Assembly (NCBI RefSeq): GCF_037949285.1
Contig: NZ_CP149926.1
Location: 537,501 to 601,500, forward strand
DNA length: 64,000 bases
Reading direction: 5' to 3'
DNA from: Thioclava sp. GXIMD4216
GTDB taxonomy: Bacteria > Pseudomonadota > Alphaproteobacteria > Rhodobacterales > Rhodobacteraceae
Position numbers and translations under genes: made by a program. This document shows, piece after piece, positions 46,324-57,524 of the stretch; position 1 is the first letter of the stretch, and each line of letters opens with the position of its first letter. The notes beneath the pieces are model-generated. The model was not told the DNA's origin and searched no databases. It saw nothing but the letters and a program-made list of their open reading frames with translations.

Positions 46324-47754
46324 TCAGGCTTGCGACGTATCATCGGCAAGAAGCGGCGAAGAGAGGCCGCGCGGATGGGCTTCGACAAAGCCGGGGCTGT
46401 CCATGCTGCTTTCCTCGGGCACCACGCCCATCACCTCGAAGCGCCGCGCGGCGGGCAGCACGCGCCCCTCGAGCGAGCCGACGGCCTTGTTGTAGCGGTC
46501 CACCGACTGGGTGAGCGCGCGCCCGATTCCATCCATATGGGTGCCGAACACCTTCAGCCGGTCATAGAGGTCGCGGGCGGTTTTCTGCACCTCCAACGCG
46601 TTTCGGGCCATGCGTTCCTGTTGCCAGCCATAAGCGATCGCCTTCACCAACGCCATCAGCGTGGTGGGCGTGGCAATCAGCACCTTCTGCGCAAAGGCAT
46701 AGTCGATCAGGCCGGGGTCGGCTTCGGCGGCGGCCGACACGAAGGTTTCGCCGGGAATGAACATCACCACGAAATCGGGCGTGCCCTCGATCTGCGACTG
46801 GTAGGATTTGGAGGCGAGCTGTTTGACATGGGTGCGGATATGGCTGGCGTGGCGGGCCAGTTGCGCGGCCTGCTGATCGGGGGTCTCGGCGTCGAGCGCA
46901 TCCAGATAGGCCTCAAGCGGTGTTTTGGCATCCACCACAATCGAGCGCCCGCCCGGAATATGCACCACTGCATCGGGGCGGCGCGCACCCTCATCTGTGG
47001 CCACATGCTGTTCCAGATGGAAATCGACATTTTCCGTCATGCCTGCCATTTCAAAGACCTGACGCAGCTGCATCTCGCCCCAGCGGCCCCGCGTTTTTGG
47101 CGCGCGCAGCGCCTGCACCAGCTTGCGGGTCTCAAGGCCCAGATGCGCCTGCCCCTCGGCCAAAGCCTGCACCTGCTGGTGGATCGCGCCGTAAGCCTCG
47201 CCACGGGCCTTTTCCAACTCGGCGATCTTCACACCCATCTCGCCCAGACGCTGGTCCAGCGGTTTCACCAGATGTTCGATGGCTTTGCTGCGGCGGTCGA
47301 GTTCCTCACGCGCGCCCTGTTGATGGGTCTGGAATCGCTCGGAGACCAGCCGCAGGAACGCTTCGGAGTTCTGCTGCAAAACGCCAGAGGCCACATGGGA
47401 AAACCGGTCCTCGATCTCGCGCTTCATGCCGCGCAATTCTTCCAGCCGCGCCTCATGTTCGCGCTTGAGCGAATGGAAGGCCTGTTCGGCCTGCACGCGG
47501 TGGCGATATTCGCCCTCCAGCCGCGCACGGGTCTGGCGCAGCTCGTCCATCACATCGGGCAGACGCTGGGAATTGGCTTCCTCGATCAAAAGCGCCTCGC
47601 GCATGCGCCGCGCCTCGCCCTCCCAAGCGCGGGTTCGGGTCAGCTCGGCCTCGGCACGGCCTGCACGGCGCAGGGCCGCGACCAGTGCCAGAAACAGCAC
47701 AAGGGCCAGACCCGCAAGGCCCAGCGTCACAGGATCATTCGGGATGTTTTCCAC
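46324..47754 (-). CDS. rmuC: DNA recombination protein RmuC
   Basis: A protein of 476 residues. It begins with a single membrane segment (VTLGLAGLALVLFLALVAAL), then a long coiled coil (about 50-190) and the RmuC nuclease-like domain with TRGRWGEMQLRQVFEMAGM, GRSIVVDAKTPLEAYLDA and FVVMFIPGETFVSAAAE. The DxD/AKxP residues of the restriction-endonuclease-like fold are in VVDAKTPL. RmuC limits certain DNA rearrangements. The GTG at 47754 is the earliest plausible start after the mutL end, 30 bases away; the ribosome site is weak. Probably co-transcribed with mutL. Confidence 0.85.
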   Translation of the reverse strand: MENIPNDPVTLGLAGLALVLFLALVAALRRAGRAEAELTRTRAWEGEARRMREALLIEEANSQRLPDVMDELRQTRARLEGEYRHRVQAEQAFHSLKREHEARLEELRGMKREIEDRFSHVASGVLQQNSEAFLRLVSERFQTHQQGAREELDRRSKAIEHLVKPLDQRLGEMGVKIAELEKARGEAYGAIHQQVQALAEGQAHLGLETRKLVQALRAPKTRGRWGEMQLRQVFEMAGMTENVDFHLEQHVATDEGARRPDAVVHIPGGRSIVVDAKTPLEAYLDALDAETPDQQAAQLARHASHIRTHVKQLASKSYQSQIEGTPDFVVMFIPGETFVSAAAEADPGLIDYAFAQKVLIATPTTLMALVKAIAYGWQQERMARNALEVQKTARDLYDRLKVFGTHMDGIGRALTQSVDRYNKAVGSLEGRVLPAARRFEVMGVVPEESSMDSPGFVEAHPRGLSSPLLADDTSQA

Positions 47755-47783
47755 AGGCGGGGTCCGTTTATTCAGCGAGGACG

Positions 47784-49718
47784 TCAGGTACGGCCAAACA
47801 GCCGCTCGATATCGGAAAGTTTGAGTTCCACATAGGTGGGGCGGCCGTGGTTGCACTGGCCGGAATGGGGCGTGGCCTCCATCTCGCGCAGCAGGGCGTT
47901 CATCTCTTCGGCGCGCATCTGACGCCCCGAGCGGATGGACCCGTGGCAGGCCATACGCGACAGAACGGCCTCGATTTTGGCCTGCACCAGCTGGCTGTCG
48001 CCCAGATCGGACAGCTCGTCCAGCACATCGCGCAGCAGGTTTTCGGCGTTGATTTCCCCAAGGATCGCAGGGGTTTCGCGCACGGCAATCGCATGGCCGC
48101 CGAATTCCTCGATGCTCAGGCCCAGTTTGGAGAGCGTTTCGGCATGTTCCAGCAGAAGGGCGGCATCCCCTGCCGAAAGCTCGACGATCTCGGGGATCAA
48201 TAGCGCCTGAGCAGGCACGCCGTTTTCGGCCATCTGGCGTTTGAGACGCTCATAGACCAGACGCTCATGGGCGGCATGCTGGTCCACGATCACCATACCG
48301 CGTTCGGTCTGGGCCACGATGTAGTTTTCATGCAGCTGGGCGCGCGCGGCCCCCAAGGGACGGGCGGTCAGATCGGCAGGGGCGGTTTCAAACCGTGCCG
48401 AGGGGCTGGCATAGCCGGGCTGGGCCTCGTGGAAGGCGGTCGTTTCGGCAAAGCCGTCCTGCGGTTGTGAAGGGTAGGCGCGGGCCGGATAGGCGGGCGC
48501 GGGCTGGAAATCGGGCGCTTGGGCGGCATAGGCCGCGCGGGTTGCCCCCATGCTGGGGCGGTCCATCTGATAGACGCGGGCAAAGCTGGGCTGTTGGGGG
48601 CTTGCTTCGGGCATCGCTTCGGGGCGGAATGCCGCCAGCGTTGCATCGGCCACCGTGGTCGAGGCACGATGCCCTGCACCCCCCAAAGCCGCCCGCAGAC
48701 CCGAGACGATCAGCCCGCGCACCACTTGGGCTTCGCGGAAACGGACCTCGGCCTTGGCGGGGTGGACGTTGACATCGACCCGCTCAGGATCGCAGCTGAC
48801 AAACAGCGCCGCCGCCGGATGACGCTCGCGCGAGAGGAAATCCATATAGGCCGCGCGCAGGGCGCCGATCAGCATCTTGTCCCGCACGGGGCGGTTGTTC
48901 ACAAAAAGATACTGCTCCACCGCTGCCCCCCGCGAATAGGTGGGCAGCGCCGCATAGCCGGTCAGCCGGATGCCCTCGCGCTCGGCGTCAATCCGGATTG
49001 CGTTATCGGCAAATTCGCGGCCAATGACCCGCGCCAGTCGCATGCCAAGCGCATCAAACATCTCGCCCTGCTCGGCGTCAAAGCGGAAGATCTCGCGCTC
49101 GCGCCGGCCTTCGGAAATATCGCGCAGGGTGAAGCTGATCTTCGGCTCGGCCATCGCCAGCCGCTTCATCACATCCGAGATCGCCTGCGCCTCGGCGCGG
49201 TCGGTGCGCATGAATTTCAGCCGCGCGGGCGTCGCATAGAACAGATCGCGCAGCTCGACCACGGTGCCACGGTTCAGCGCCGCCGGTTTCACCGCGCCGA
49301 TCTGCCCGCCGTTCACGGTGATCGTGGCCGCATCATAGCCTTCCGCACGCGAGGTGATGGTCAGCCGCCCGACCGACCCCAGCGAGGGCAGGGCCTCGCC
49401 GCGGAAGCCGAAGGTATGGATATTCAGCAGATCCGAGCCGTCAATCTTCGAGGTCGCATGGCGTGACAGCGCCAGCGGCAGGTCTTCGGCGGTCATGCCG
49501 CAGCCGTTATCGGTGATGCGGACCAGCGTCTTGCCGCCATCGGCATAGGCCACATCCACCCGCGTGGCACCTGCGTCGATGGCGTTCTCCACCAGCTCCT
49601 TGACGGCAGAGGAGGGGCGTTCCACCACCTCGCCCGCCGCAATGCGGTTGGCGGCGGCATCGTCAAGCTGGCGGATAACGGGGCGTTTCGGGCCGATATT
49701 GGGGGTGTCAAGCGTCAT
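47784..49718 (-). CDS. mutL: DNA mismatch repair protein MutL
   Basis: A protein of 644 residues. The GHKL ATPase motifs are [12 protein letters not shown] (41-52), [11 protein letters not shown] and [15 protein letters not shown] proline-rich linker of about 100 residues ([13 protein letters not shown]) joins it to the C-terminal dimerisation domain. That domain has [12 protein letters not shown], the metal-binding endonuclease motif, plus ACHGSIRSG and CNHGRPT, so this is a nicking-type MutL. Such MutLs fit organisms lacking MutH. The next gene downstream is rmuC. Confidence 0.96.
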   Translation of the reverse strand: MTLDTPNIGPKRPVIRQLDDAAANRIAAGEVVERPSSAVKELVENAIDAGATRVDVAYADGGKTLVRITDNGCGMTAEDLPLALSRHATSKIDGSDLLNIHTFGFRGEALPSLGSVGRLTITSRAEGYDAATITVNGGQIGAVKPAALNRGTVVELRDLFYATPARLKFMRTDRAEAQAISDVMKRLAMAEPKISFTLRDISEGRREREIFRFDAEQGEMFDALGMRLARVIGREFADNAIRIDAEREGIRLTGYAALPTYSRGAAVEQYLFVNNRPVRDKMLIGALRAAYMDFLSRERHPAAALFVSCDPERVDVNVHPAKAEVRFREAQVVRGLIVSGLRAALGGAGHRASTTVADATLAAFRPEAMPEASPQQPSFARVYQMDRPSMGATRAAYAAQAPDFQPAPAYPARAYPSQPQDGFAETTAFHEAQPGYASPSARFETAPADLTARPLGAARAQLHENYIVAQTERGMVIVDQHAAHERLVYERLKRQMAENGVPAQALLIPEIVELSAGDAALLLEHAETLSKLGLSIEEFGGHAIAVRETPAILGEINAENLLRDVLDELSDLGDSQLVQAKIEAVLSRMACHGSIRSGRQMRAEEMNALLREMEATPHSGQCNHGRPTYVELKLSDIERLFGRT

Positions 49719-49740
49719 GCCACCACACCTAGCATAAATA

Positions 49741-49772
49741 AAGCCTGCCCGAAACGGGTTCGGGCAGGCTTT
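49741..49772 (-). terminator. Terminator between the M16 peptidase pair and mutL
   Basis: AAGCCTGCCCGAA and TTCGGGCAGGCTT, 13-base perfect arms around ACGGG, with T residues on both sides. It ends the M16 peptidase unit, 32 bases after its stop. Confidence 0.9.
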
Positions 49773-49803
49773 CCTGTGGATATCTCGGTCATTACTCCGG
49801 AGG

Positions 49804-51105
49804 TTATTTCAGGCCCGTAGGCCGACCGACCACAACAAAGCGCAAATCCTCCGCCTTGAGCAGCCGCTTGGCCACGCGGGCGATATCGTCCTTGGTGACC
49901 GCTTCGATCTTGGCATTGCGCGTGTTGATATAATCGACAGGCATATCCGAAAGCTGCATCCCTGCCAGAATGCTGGCGATCTGGCTATTGCCATCAAAGC
50001 GCAGCGGATAGGCGCCGGTCAGATAGGTCTTCGCATCGGCCAGTTCCTTGTCGCTGACCTTGCCATCGGCCGCCTTGGCCCATTGGTCTTTCACGACCTT
50101 GATCGCCTCTGCGGTCTTGTCATTGGCCGAGGCAAAGCTGCCCTGCCATGTCTTCGCCAGATCCTGATCGATCAGATAGGTGTAGATGCCATAGGTCAGC
50201 CCGCGTTTTTCGCGCACCTCATCCATCAACCGCGAGGAAAACCCGCCCGCTCCAAGGATCTGGTTCAGCACGAAGGCCGCGAAGAAATCGGGGTCTTCCA
50301 TGCCGATCCCTGCCTGACCGAACATCACCACCGATTGTGGCGTGTCGAAATCCACCACCGTGGTGCCGCCGCTGAGTTTCAGCTTGGCCTCGGCTGGCAT
50401 ATCCGCGCCTTTGGCGGGCAGATCCCCCAGCAGCTTGTCCAGCAGCGGGCCAAGCTGGTCTGCGGTAATGTCCCCCACGGCAGAGACAACCATCCGGTCC
50501 TTGGCCATGACGCGGGCTTTGGCGTCAAACATATCCTCGCGGGTCAGCGCGGCCACGCTTTCGGCGGTGCCGTTGATCGAGCTGCCATAAGGGTGGCCGC
50601 CAAAGGCCTCATGGGCAAAGGTCTTGGACGCGATGGCATTGGGGTCTTGCGCGTTCGAGGCGATAATGGCCTGCACCTGACCGCGCACACGGTCCACGGC
50701 GGATTGGTCGAAACGCGGGTTGATCAGCGCCTGACGCAGTAGGTCCACCGCCTGATCGCGGTTTTCGGTCAGCATCTGCGCGCTGATGGTCAGCGTATCG
50801 TCGCCCACATCAAAGCCGAATTTCGCGGCAAGGGATTCTTCGGCTGCGGCGAAATCCTGTGCCGACATATCGCCTGCACCTTCCTCCAGCGTGGCCGTCA
50901 TCAGGTTGATCTCGCCGCGCTTGTTGGGCGCGTCAAGGCTGGCACCGCCCTTGAAGCTGATGCGCAACGCGGTGAAGGGGATGTCATGCGCCTCCACAAG
51001 CCAGGCATGAAGCCCGCCGGGAGAGGTGACCTGTTCGATATCCAAAGCACGCGCGGGCAGCGACAGTGTCAGCGCGAAAAGGCCTGCAAGGAAAAGCCGG
51101 ATCAT
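49804..51105 (-). CDS. M16 family peptidase, degenerate (non-catalytic) subunit
   Basis: A protein of 433 residues with a signal peptide ending PARA. It has the M16 fold landmarks [24 protein letters not shown] and a C-terminal [24 protein letters not shown], where Arg and Tyr contact substrate, but lacks the zinc-binding HxxEH. It starts 4 bases within the end of the active M16 gene, so the two probably form a heterodimer in the periplasm, as known for paired alpha- and gammaproteobacterial M16 enzymes. Its substrate is unknown. Confidence 0.88.
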   Translation of the reverse strand: MIRLFLAGLFALTLSLPARALDIEQVTSPGGLHAWLVEAHDIPFTALRISFKGGASLDAPNKRGEINLMTATLEEGAGDMSAQDFAAAEESLAAKFGFDVGDDTLTISAQMLTENRDQAVDLLRQALINPRFDQSAVDRVRGQVQAIIASNAQDPNAIASKTFAHEAFGGHPYGSSINGTAESVAALTREDMFDAKARVMAKDRMVVSAVGDITADQLGPLLDKLLGDLPAKGADMPAEAKLKLSGGTTVVDFDTPQSVVMFGQAGIGMEDPDFFAAFVLNQILGAGGFSSRLMDEVREKRGLTYGIYTYLIDQDLAKTWQGSFASANDKTAEAIKVVKDQWAKAADGKVSDKELADAKTYLTGAYPLRFDGNSQIASILAGMQLSDMPVDYINTRNAKIEAVTKDDIARVAKRLLKAEDLRFVVVGRPTGLK

Positions 51106-52442
51106 TGTTTGGGCGCCTCCTGCGCGGCGGGTTTCTCAAGATAGCCTGTCACGGCATTGCGCTTGTTCAGCACGTCTTTCGCGGCGGCCATGACATCTTC
51201 GGGGGTGACGGCTTCCAGCACCTTGGGCCAGTTCTGCACATCTTCCACCGAGAAGCCGGACGCAAGCGCCGTGCCATAGCGTTGGGCAAGGCCCTGCACA
51301 TTGTCCTCGGTATAGATCTGGCTGGCATGGATCTGGGTCTTGATCCGTGCGAACTGGTCGGGGTCGATCCCGTTGGCCATGAAATCGGCCAGCGCCTTGT
51401 CCAGCGCGGTTTCCGCCTCGGGCAGGGACACATCGGCGGCAGGCACGACAGACAGGCCGAAGGTCGTCTTGTCGATCGACATTCCGTCATACCATGCGCT
51501 GACAAAGATCGCCTCGCCCGAGCCGAAGATCAGCTTCTTGCCCAGAACGGAGGTCTGGGAATTGCCGCCCAGAAGCTCGGCCAGAACGGTCAGGGCCGCC
51601 GCTTCTTTCTGGTCTCCGGGATTGCGCTCGGGGGCGAGATAGGTCCGCATCAAAGAGGGCTGCGCCACGCGCGGGTCCTGAAAATCGACCTTGCGTTCGG
51701 CCAGTTGCGGCGGTTCCTGCGGACGCAGGCGCGGCGGCAACTGGGTATTTGCGGGGATCTGGCCGTAATATTTCTGGGCCAGCGTCTTCACCTCTTCGGG
51801 GGTGACATCCCCCGCCACGATCAGCACGGCATTATTGGGCGCATAATAGCGTTTATACCATGCCAGTGCGTCCTCACGGGTCAGCCCTTCCATTTCCGCG
51901 CGCCAGCCGATGATCGGGGTGCCATAGGCCGAGTTCTGGTATTGCGCCGCGCTCATCTGTTCGGCGAACTGTGCCTGCGGGTTGCTGTCGATCCGTTGCG
52001 ACCGCTCTTCCAGAATCACCTGACGCTCGGTTTTCCAGTCATCGGGAGAGATGCGCAGATTATGCATCCGGTCCGCTTCCATCTTCATGACCAGATCCAG
52101 ACGGTCTGCCGCGATGCGCTGGAAATAGGCGGTATAATCATCGCTGGTAAAGGCGTTGTCGGCCCCCCCGTTGGCCGAGACGGTCTTGGACAATTCGCCC
52201 GGTGCCATGGTCTTGGTGCCCTTGAACATCAGGTGTTCGAGATAGTGGGCGATGCCGGATTTTCCGCGCACCTCATCGGCAGAGCCGACCTTATACCAGA
52301 CCATCTGGACCACAACCGGAGCACGATGATCCTCGATCACCACGGTCTGCAACCCGTTATCCAGTGTGAAGGAGCTGACCTCCGCCGCCGCAGCCGGAAG
52401 GGCTGTCAGGGCAAAGGCAGCGGCAAGCCATGCGCGCAACAT
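51102..52442 (-). CDS. M16 family zinc peptidase, active subunit
   Basis: A protein of 446 residues with a signal peptide ending AAAAE. The inverted zinc motif HYLEH is at 66-70 in GKSGIAHYLEHLMFKGT, with the distal Glu in the region of GADNAFTSDDYTAYF. The C-terminal half has the inactive repeat. It should cleave small unfolded peptides in the periplasm together with the degenerate partner encoded directly downstream (4-base overlap). The gene lies 126 bases after the DUF3035 lipoprotein gene on the same strand, in the order lspA-DUF3035-M16-M16 that is frequent in this family. Confidence 0.93.
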   Translation of the reverse strand: MLRAWLAAAFALTALPAAAAEVSSFTLDNGLQTVVIEDHRAPVVVQMVWYKVGSADEVRGKSGIAHYLEHLMFKGTKTMAPGELSKTVSANGGADNAFTSDDYTAYFQRIAADRLDLVMKMEADRMHNLRISPDDWKTERQVILEERSQRIDSNPQAQFAEQMSAAQYQNSAYGTPIIGWRAEMEGLTREDALAWYKRYYAPNNAVLIVAGDVTPEEVKTLAQKYYGQIPANTQLPPRLRPQEPPQLAERKVDFQDPRVAQPSLMRTYLAPERNPGDQKEAAALTVLAELLGGNSQTSVLGKKLIFGSGEAIFVSAWYDGMSIDKTTFGLSVVPAADVSLPEAETALDKALADFMANGIDPDQFARIKTQIHASQIYTEDNVQGLAQRYGTALASGFSVEDVQNWPKVLEAVTPEDVMAAAKDVLNKRNAVTGYLEKPAAQEAPKQ

Positions 52443-52568
52443 TCGGACCTCAAGTGTTTTGCGCTACCTTGTCGCCTGTTGCCGTGGCCCGCAAGTCGTT
52501 TGACGGGGAGTTGATGGATAACTCCCCTCAAATAACGAAGAAATTATAGCTGCGCGGCAGAGCGGGCC

Positions 52569-53102
52569 TTATTTTGCGGCCTGTGCCGCGCCCGAGGGCG
52601 GTGCCGACGGCGTTGCGGCATTCAGTTTGCGCCAACGTTCAAGTTCGGCTTCCTGATCAAGGGCCATCGGTGCATAGGCCTGATAATAGAGCGTCTTGCC
52701 GGTCAGGCGGTCAAGAAGGCGCCCGTTATGGTCCTTGCGGTATTCCAGATCGGCGGCCGCCAGCTGGCTGCGGATCGCAGGATCCGTGCCTTTACGCATT
52801 GCATAGCCGATCAGGGCGCGGTCCGCGCCTGCGGTCGTGCGGGCATTGGAGCTTCCGCCAAGGGCCGCAATCGCATCGGCTTCCGGCGTCGGGTCAACCA
52901 GATTGCGCCCGCCCGGCGTCGGCGTCGGCAGGTCATTCAGGTCCGAGGGCATTTGCAGCGACTTGGTCGGCACAATGGCAAACTCGTCCGGACCCGGCCG
53001 GTTGGTACGCAGTTTCATCAGTTCGGGCACATTCGACCCGCCACAGGCACCCAGCAAAAGCACCCCTGCAAGGGCGATCCCGAGATTTGATGCTGCCGAC
53101 AT
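52569..53102 (-). CDS. DUF3035 domain-containing lipoprotein
   Basis: A protein of 177 residues. The signal ends VLLLGAC (Cys20). The mature chain begins with RTNRPGPDEFAIVPTKSLQMPSD, the DUF3035 signature, and continues with PTPTPGGRNLVDPTPEADAIAALGG and a C-terminal helix. It is an alphaproteobacterial family of unknown role, probably attached to the outer membrane. The ATG at 53102 is chosen because AGGGAG lies 6 bases upstream. It lies 52 bases after lspA, whose product processes its signal peptide. Confidence 0.86.
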   Translation of the reverse strand: MSAASNLGIALAGVLLLGACGGSNVPELMKLRTNRPGPDEFAIVPTKSLQMPSDLNDLPTPTPGGRNLVDPTPEADAIAALGGSSNARTTAGADRALIGYAMRKGTDPAIRSQLAAADLEYRKDHNGRLLDRLTGKTLYYQAYAPMALDQEAELERWRKLNAATPSAPPSGAAQAAK

Positions 53103-53154
53103 TGGCCACTCCCTCATCGATACTGCCTCGTCATAACCTAAAGTCCAGCGGGCG

Positions 53155-53649
53155 TCACGCCCCTTTGGACCGTCCTTTTTTGCCGCGCGATTCATTGCCC
53201 GTAAAGAGCGCAAGCCCGACCGCGCCAAGGAAGATCGCGATATCCGCCACGTTGAAAGAAAACGGGTTTTGCCAGCCGGGGAGGGAGGTGTTGATGAAAT
53301 CGGCCACGGCTCCGTAGAAAATGCGGTCGATCACATTGCCCAAAGCCCCGCCGATCAGCAGTCCGGCGGAGGCTTGCACCTTGGCCGTTTGCGGTTTGCG
53401 CGCGATCCAGATGGCGACCCAGACGGAAATCATCAGGGCCAAGGCGATCAGCAGGATGCGCGTATAGTCGGTATCGCCGGAGAACAGCCCGAAATTCACG
53501 CCCCTGTTCCACGCCATGCGAAAGTTCAGGAAAGGAGGCAGCACCTCGATGGCATAGCGCTGGTCGAGCTGCATCAGATGCACCACGATATATTTCGAGG
53601 CCTGATCGAGCACCAGAACGACCAAGGCCCAGAGAGTTGCCAAACGCAT
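53155..53649 (-). CDS. lspA: Lipoprotein signal peptidase (signal peptidase II)
   Basis: A protein of 164 residues with four transmembrane segments. The catalytic aspartates are Asp108 in GALGNVIDRIFYG and Asp117 in VADFIN, both conserved. WNRGVNFGLFSG is the substrate-groove motif. It removes lipoprotein signal peptides at the inner membrane. It starts the lspA-DUF3035-M16 pair order seen here; the next gene upstream on this strand is a small unknown membrane protein 60 bases away. Confidence 0.95.
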   Translation of the reverse strand: MRLATLWALVVLVLDQASKYIVVHLMQLDQRYAIEVLPPFLNFRMAWNRGVNFGLFSGDTDYTRILLIALALMISVWVAIWIARKPQTAKVQASAGLLIGGALGNVIDRIFYGAVADFINTSLPGWQNPFSFNVADIAIFLGAVGLALFTGNESRGKKGRSKGA

Positions 53650-53709
53650 GCGTGATCCCTTTTACAATCATCCCCCTATGCCCCGAAAGCGGGGGCGGGG
53701 GCAAGAGAT

Positions 53710-53976
53710 CTAGGGCCTGGATGGCGTTTTGGTGATGGGGGACGGGTGTTTCTTCGATGAGCGCAGGAGCCAGATGCCAAGCGCGAGCCCTGCGCCGCCA
53801 AGGCCGAGCGGTAGACCGATAAACATCGCGAGGAGCAGAGCCTCTTCCCCTTTGCTGCATCCGGTCGCGCTGCCGAAGGCACAGCCTTGTCCGGCAATTC
53901 GAGGGCCAAAAAGCAGGGTGGCAAGGCAAAGCGGAAAGGTAATGGCGATCAGGATATAGCCGACAAAGCGTTTCAT
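53710..53976 (-). CDS. Small membrane protein, unknown
   Basis: A protein of 88 residues with two hydrophobic segments (VGYILIAITFPLCLATLLF, then MFIGLPLGLGGAGLALGIWLL) linked by a cysteine-bearing loop (GQGCAFGSATGCSKGEE). It ends in a basic tail (RSSKKHPSP). I recognise no family. An inner-membrane location is likely. Short, and convincingly coding only by composition and hydropathy. Confidence 0.55.
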   Translation of the reverse strand: MKRFVGYILIAITFPLCLATLLFGPRIAGQGCAFGSATGCSKGEEALLLAMFIGLPLGLGGAGLALGIWLLRSSKKHPSPITKTPSRP

Positions 53977-53990
53977 TGAAATCCGTTTGG

Positions 53991-54018
53991 AAAAAGGCGG
54001 ACCCTGAGGCCCGCCTTT
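53991..54018 (-). terminator. Terminator after purH
   Basis: On the minus strand AAAGGCGG and CCGCCTTT form the stem, and TTTTCC follows. It lies 6 bases after the purH stop. Confidence 0.85.
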
Positions 54019-54024
54019 GGCGGA

Positions 54025-55620
54025 TTAGTGACGGAAGTGGCGCATGCCGGTGAAGACCATCGCCAGACCGCGCTCGTTGGCGGCGTCGATGACTTCCTGG
54101 TCGCGCATCGAGCCACCCGGCTGGATGATCGCAGTGGCGCCTGCTTCGGCTGCGGTGATCAGACCGTCGGCGAAGGGGAAGAAGGCGTCCGAGGCCACGA
54201 CCGAGCCGATGGTCGGGGTCTTGTCGAAACCGCAGGCTTCCTGCATGTCTTCGGCCTTGCGTGCGGCAATGCGGGTGCTGTCCACGCGGCTCATCTGGCC
54301 TGCGCCCACGCCCACAGTTGCGCCGTCCTTGACGTAGATGATCGCATTCGACTTGACGTGTTTCGCGACTTTCCACGCGAACAGCAGGTCTTGCAGTTCC
54401 TGCTCCGAGGGCTTGCGCTCGGTCACGACCTTCAGGTCGTCCAGCGTGATGATGCCGTTATCCTTGTCCTGCACCAGAAGGCCACCGGCCACTTGGCGGT
54501 AGGTGGTGATCGGCGCATAGACATCCGGCAGGCCGCCGGTTTCCAAAAGACGCACGTTCTTCTTCTTGGCGATGACCTCTTTGGCGGCGTCATCGACAGC
54601 AGGCGCGATGATGACTTCCGAGAAGATCTTGGTGATCTCTTCGGCGGTCTCGGCGTCCAGCGTCTGGTTCAGCGCGATGATCCCCCCGAAGGCAGAGGTG
54701 CGGTCGCAGTCGAAGGCGCGCTTATAGGCCTCGATCACGGTCTCGCCGGTGGCCACGCCACAGGGGTTTGCGTGTTTGATGATCGCAACGGCGGGCTTTT
54801 CGGTGCCGAATTCCGACACCAGCTCGAAGGCCGCATCGGTGTCGTTGATGTTATTGTAGGACAGTTCCTTGCCCTGAAGCTGCTTGGCCGTCGCCACGCC
54901 CGGACGGTTCGTGCCATCCAGATAGAAGGCCGCCTGCTGGTGCGGGTTCTCGCCATAGCGCAGGGTCTGCGCGATGGTGCCAGCGAAGGCACGGCGGCGC
55001 GGGGCTTTCTCGCCGATGGCGCCTGCCATCCAGGTGGAAACAGCCGCATCATAGGCTGCGGTGCGGGCATAGGCGATCTGCGCCAGCTTCTGACGGAAGG
55101 GCAGGGTGGTCGCACCGTCATTCTCGTCCAGTTCTTTCAGAACCGCGTCGTAATCTTCCACATCGACCACGGTCGCCACGAAACCGTGGTTCTTGGCCGC
55201 TGCACGGATCATTGCCGGACCGCCGATATCGATATTCTCGATGCAGTCGTCATATGCCGCGCCTTTGGCGACGGTCGCCTCGAACGGGTAGAGATTCACC
55301 ACGAGCAGGTCGATATTCAGGATATCATGCTCTTTCATCGCGGCGAGATGCTCTTCGTTGTCGCGCAGCGCCAGCAGGCCGCCATGCACCTTGGGGTGCA
55401 GCGTTTTCACGCGGCCATCCATCATCTCCGGAAAGCCGGTGACCTCGGCCACATCGCGCACCGACATGCCCGCTTCGCGCAGGGCTTTGGCAGTGCCGCC
55501 AGTGGACAGAAGTTCAACGCCGCGCGCGGAAAGTGCGCGGGCAAAATCGATCAGGCCGGTCTTGTCGGAGACCGAGATCAAAGCACGGGTGAGCGGAACG
55601 GAACGGGTCACGGGCAGCAT
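54025..55620 (-). CDS. purH: Bifunctional AICAR formyltransferase / IMP cyclohydrolase
   Basis: A protein of 531 residues, close to the usual 529. The N-terminal IMP cyclohydrolase domain (about 1-190) has [17 protein letters not shown] and [10 protein letters not shown]. The AICAR transformylase domain follows, with [38 protein letters not shown] and a C-terminal [13 protein letters not shown]. It completes purine synthesis to IMP. The ATG at 55620 is 7 bases after the heparinase-like gene, so rsmB, that gene and purH form one transcript. Confidence 0.96.
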   Translation of the reverse strand: MLPVTRSVPLTRALISVSDKTGLIDFARALSARGVELLSTGGTAKALREAGMSVRDVAEVTGFPEMMDGRVKTLHPKVHGGLLALRDNEEHLAAMKEHDILNIDLLVVNLYPFEATVAKGAAYDDCIENIDIGGPAMIRAAAKNHGFVATVVDVEDYDAVLKELDENDGATTLPFRQKLAQIAYARTAAYDAAVSTWMAGAIGEKAPRRRAFAGTIAQTLRYGENPHQQAAFYLDGTNRPGVATAKQLQGKELSYNNINDTDAAFELVSEFGTEKPAVAIIKHANPCGVATGETVIEAYKRAFDCDRTSAFGGIIALNQTLDAETAEEITKIFSEVIIAPAVDDAAKEVIAKKKNVRLLETGGLPDVYAPITTYRQVAGGLLVQDKDNGIITLDDLKVVTERKPSEQELQDLLFAWKVAKHVKSNAIIYVKDGATVGVGAGQMSRVDSTRIAARKAEDMQEACGFDKTPTIGSVVASDAFFPFADGLITAAEAGATAIIQPGGSMRDQEVIDAANERGLAMVFTGMRHFRH

Positions 55621-55627
55621 CCTTGGA

Positions 55628-57514
55628 TCAGGTGTCGGAATCGTCGCGATCCGCACCATACTGCAGGTCGCGTGTGCCCTGCGACCTATCCTGTGCCTTC
55701 GTGAAGGTCCAGCTAATCTGACATCTTTCGTCCAAAAGACGGCCTGAAAGCACGATCTGTTGCGTCGCGCGCGGCCTCAGGCGGCCCTTTTCAAGGTAAA
55801 CGGACGGATCAAGCGCCAGTTTTAGCGCCCCGTCATGGCGGAAGACCCAGATCTCGCCGGATTTCAGCGCGATGGAAACGGCGTGGCCCCCCATATCCAG
55901 CGTGGCATTGGCCTCGGGATGCAGATGGAACCGGATCTGGTAGGGAATGCCGGTAAGTTTCTCGCGCTCCAGCACCGTTTGCAGCCGCTTTTGCCCCTGC
56001 GGTGTGGCCGCCGAAAGCGAATCGCACCCTTCCAGCAGGCGGCCGTCGGTGGCAAGCGACAGGCGGCGCAGATGGGTCAGTCCGTGGGTGGCGCTATAGC
56101 CGTCATGGCCCGCCATCCAGCTCTGGCCGCTGTCTTCATCGCGCACGGCCCAGACCAGTTCGGGGGTTTCTTCCAGCCAGCTATGCGGGCTGCGGCCAAA
56201 GCTGCGTTCGGGGCCGAGCCGTGACGAAGAATAGCCGCCAAGGGCCAGCGTCGAATGGCTGGGCGTTGCCCGTCCGGCCTGATGCCATTCACGGCCAAAC
56301 TGCGCGCCGGAGCCGCAATTAACGATGATCGGCCTGCGTCGCGAGGTGAGCTCGAAGGCCAGTGTGGACGCATGGGCATCGGTCGATGCCGCCCCTGCGG
56401 GTGGTTTGTCGGCATCCATGATCAGGCTGGTGCCGCCACCATGCAGGCGCGCAAAACCCATTGCCAGAGTTCCGGTGGGGCCGCGCCGGATGCCGGTTTC
56501 GACCAGCGTCTGGTCGATCCGGTCTGGGTTGCAGGCCTCGCCGCCATGAAAACGCGCCAGCCCGCCATCGGCATGGCGCAAGGCGCGCAGGGTGGGGGCG
56601 ATCCTTTCGATGGCGGCCAGATGGGCCGGATCGGGGGCGGCGCCGGTGGCTTCGATCGCCTGTTTGGCCCAGTTGAGAAGCGTCAGAACCTCCAGCAGCT
56701 CTTCGGGGTTGCGGGTGGCAATACCGCCTTCGATGTCGATCTGGCAGGCGCATTCGGCGGCCAGCCCCGTCAGCGCCTGCGCGCTATGGCCCTGCATGCC
56801 GGTCAGCGAGAGCGCGGCATAGATCAGCCCCGTCAGCGCCTCGAACCGCGGCAGGCCCGGAGGCGCGGATTTCCAGCGTTTGGCCAGATAGGTGGTCTGC
56901 GCGCCAAGCGCCGCAAAGAAGGCATCGGCCTTGGGTTTGTCCTGCGCATGCAGGATCATCAGCGCGTTATTGATCCAGCGGATCACGCGGCGGCCCGTCA
57001 GATCGGGCTGCCAGCCCGCGCCAGTGCCACGGCCATAGCGGTCGATCCAGCCAAAGACCCAATCCTGTGCGCGGGCCCGTGCGGTGCGGTCGCCCACGGC
57101 GGCCAGATCATCCAGCCAGCCAAAACCGTGCAGCGCCTCCTCGAAGGCAGGATCGGGCATCGCCAGATCCCAAGGGCTGCGGTCGCGCCCCTCGATCAGA
57201 AAGCCCGCCAGAAGGAAATTGCCGCCAATCAGCTGCCGCCCGCGTGCGACAGAGCCGATGGTGCGCGGCTCGGGCTGGCTGGTGAACCCCGTTGCCGGAG
57301 CGCCCCGCGCCGCCCTGCGTGCCGCCAGCGTGTTCAACGCCTGCGCCAGACGGGCGCGCTTTTGTCCGCTGGGAGAGGGGGTCGGCTTTCTGGCTGTGGG
57401 TTTGGCCAAGGTTCTGTCGCTCGAATTATCTAGGGGGCCGCGCGGGCTTGAAGTGCGGCGATTATGCGTCGGGCGAAAGAGGGTGCCAAGAGGCCCCCGC
57501 CTAGACTGCGCCAA
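55628..57514 (-). CDS. Heparinase II/III family protein
   Basis: Up to 628 residues. A long alpha/alpha-barrel (about 100-380) contains [15 protein letters not shown], the usual start of this group, and [13 protein letters not shown]. The C-terminal beta-sandwich (Hepar_II_III) has [32 protein letters not shown], a classical family stretch. Similar proteins degrade acidic glycans, but this branch is cytosolic-looking (no signal peptide) and conserved beside rsmB and purH in Rhodobacteraceae, so the substrate is doubtful. The initiation codon is uncertain: TTG at 57514 or TTG at 57409 are the candidates, with no ATG before the domain. Confidence 0.8.
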   Translation of the reverse strand: MAQSRRGPLGTLFRPTHNRRTSSPRGPLDNSSDRTLAKPTARKPTPSPSGQKRARLAQALNTLAARRAARGAPATGFTSQPEPRTIGSVARGRQLIGGNFLLAGFLIEGRDRSPWDLAMPDPAFEEALHGFGWLDDLAAVGDRTARARAQDWVFGWIDRYGRGTGAGWQPDLTGRRVIRWINNALMILHAQDKPKADAFFAALGAQTTYLAKRWKSAPPGLPRFEALTGLIYAALSLTGMQGHSAQALTGLAAECACQIDIEGGIATRNPEELLEVLTLLNWAKQAIEATGAAPDPAHLAAIERIAPTLRALRHADGGLARFHGGEACNPDRIDQTLVETGIRRGPTGTLAMGFARLHGGGTSLIMDADKPPAGAASTDAHASTLAFELTSRRRPIIVNCGSGAQFGREWHQAGRATPSHSTLALGGYSSSRLGPERSFGRSPHSWLEETPELVWAVRDEDSGQSWMAGHDGYSATHGLTHLRRLSLATDGRLLEGCDSLSAATPQGQKRLQTVLEREKLTGIPYQIRFHLHPEANATLDMGGHAVSIALKSGEIWVFRHDGALKLALDPSVYLEKGRLRPRATQQIVLSGRLLDERCQISWTFTKAQDRSQGTRDLQYGADRDDSDT

Positions 57515-57524
57515 ATGATGGGCG

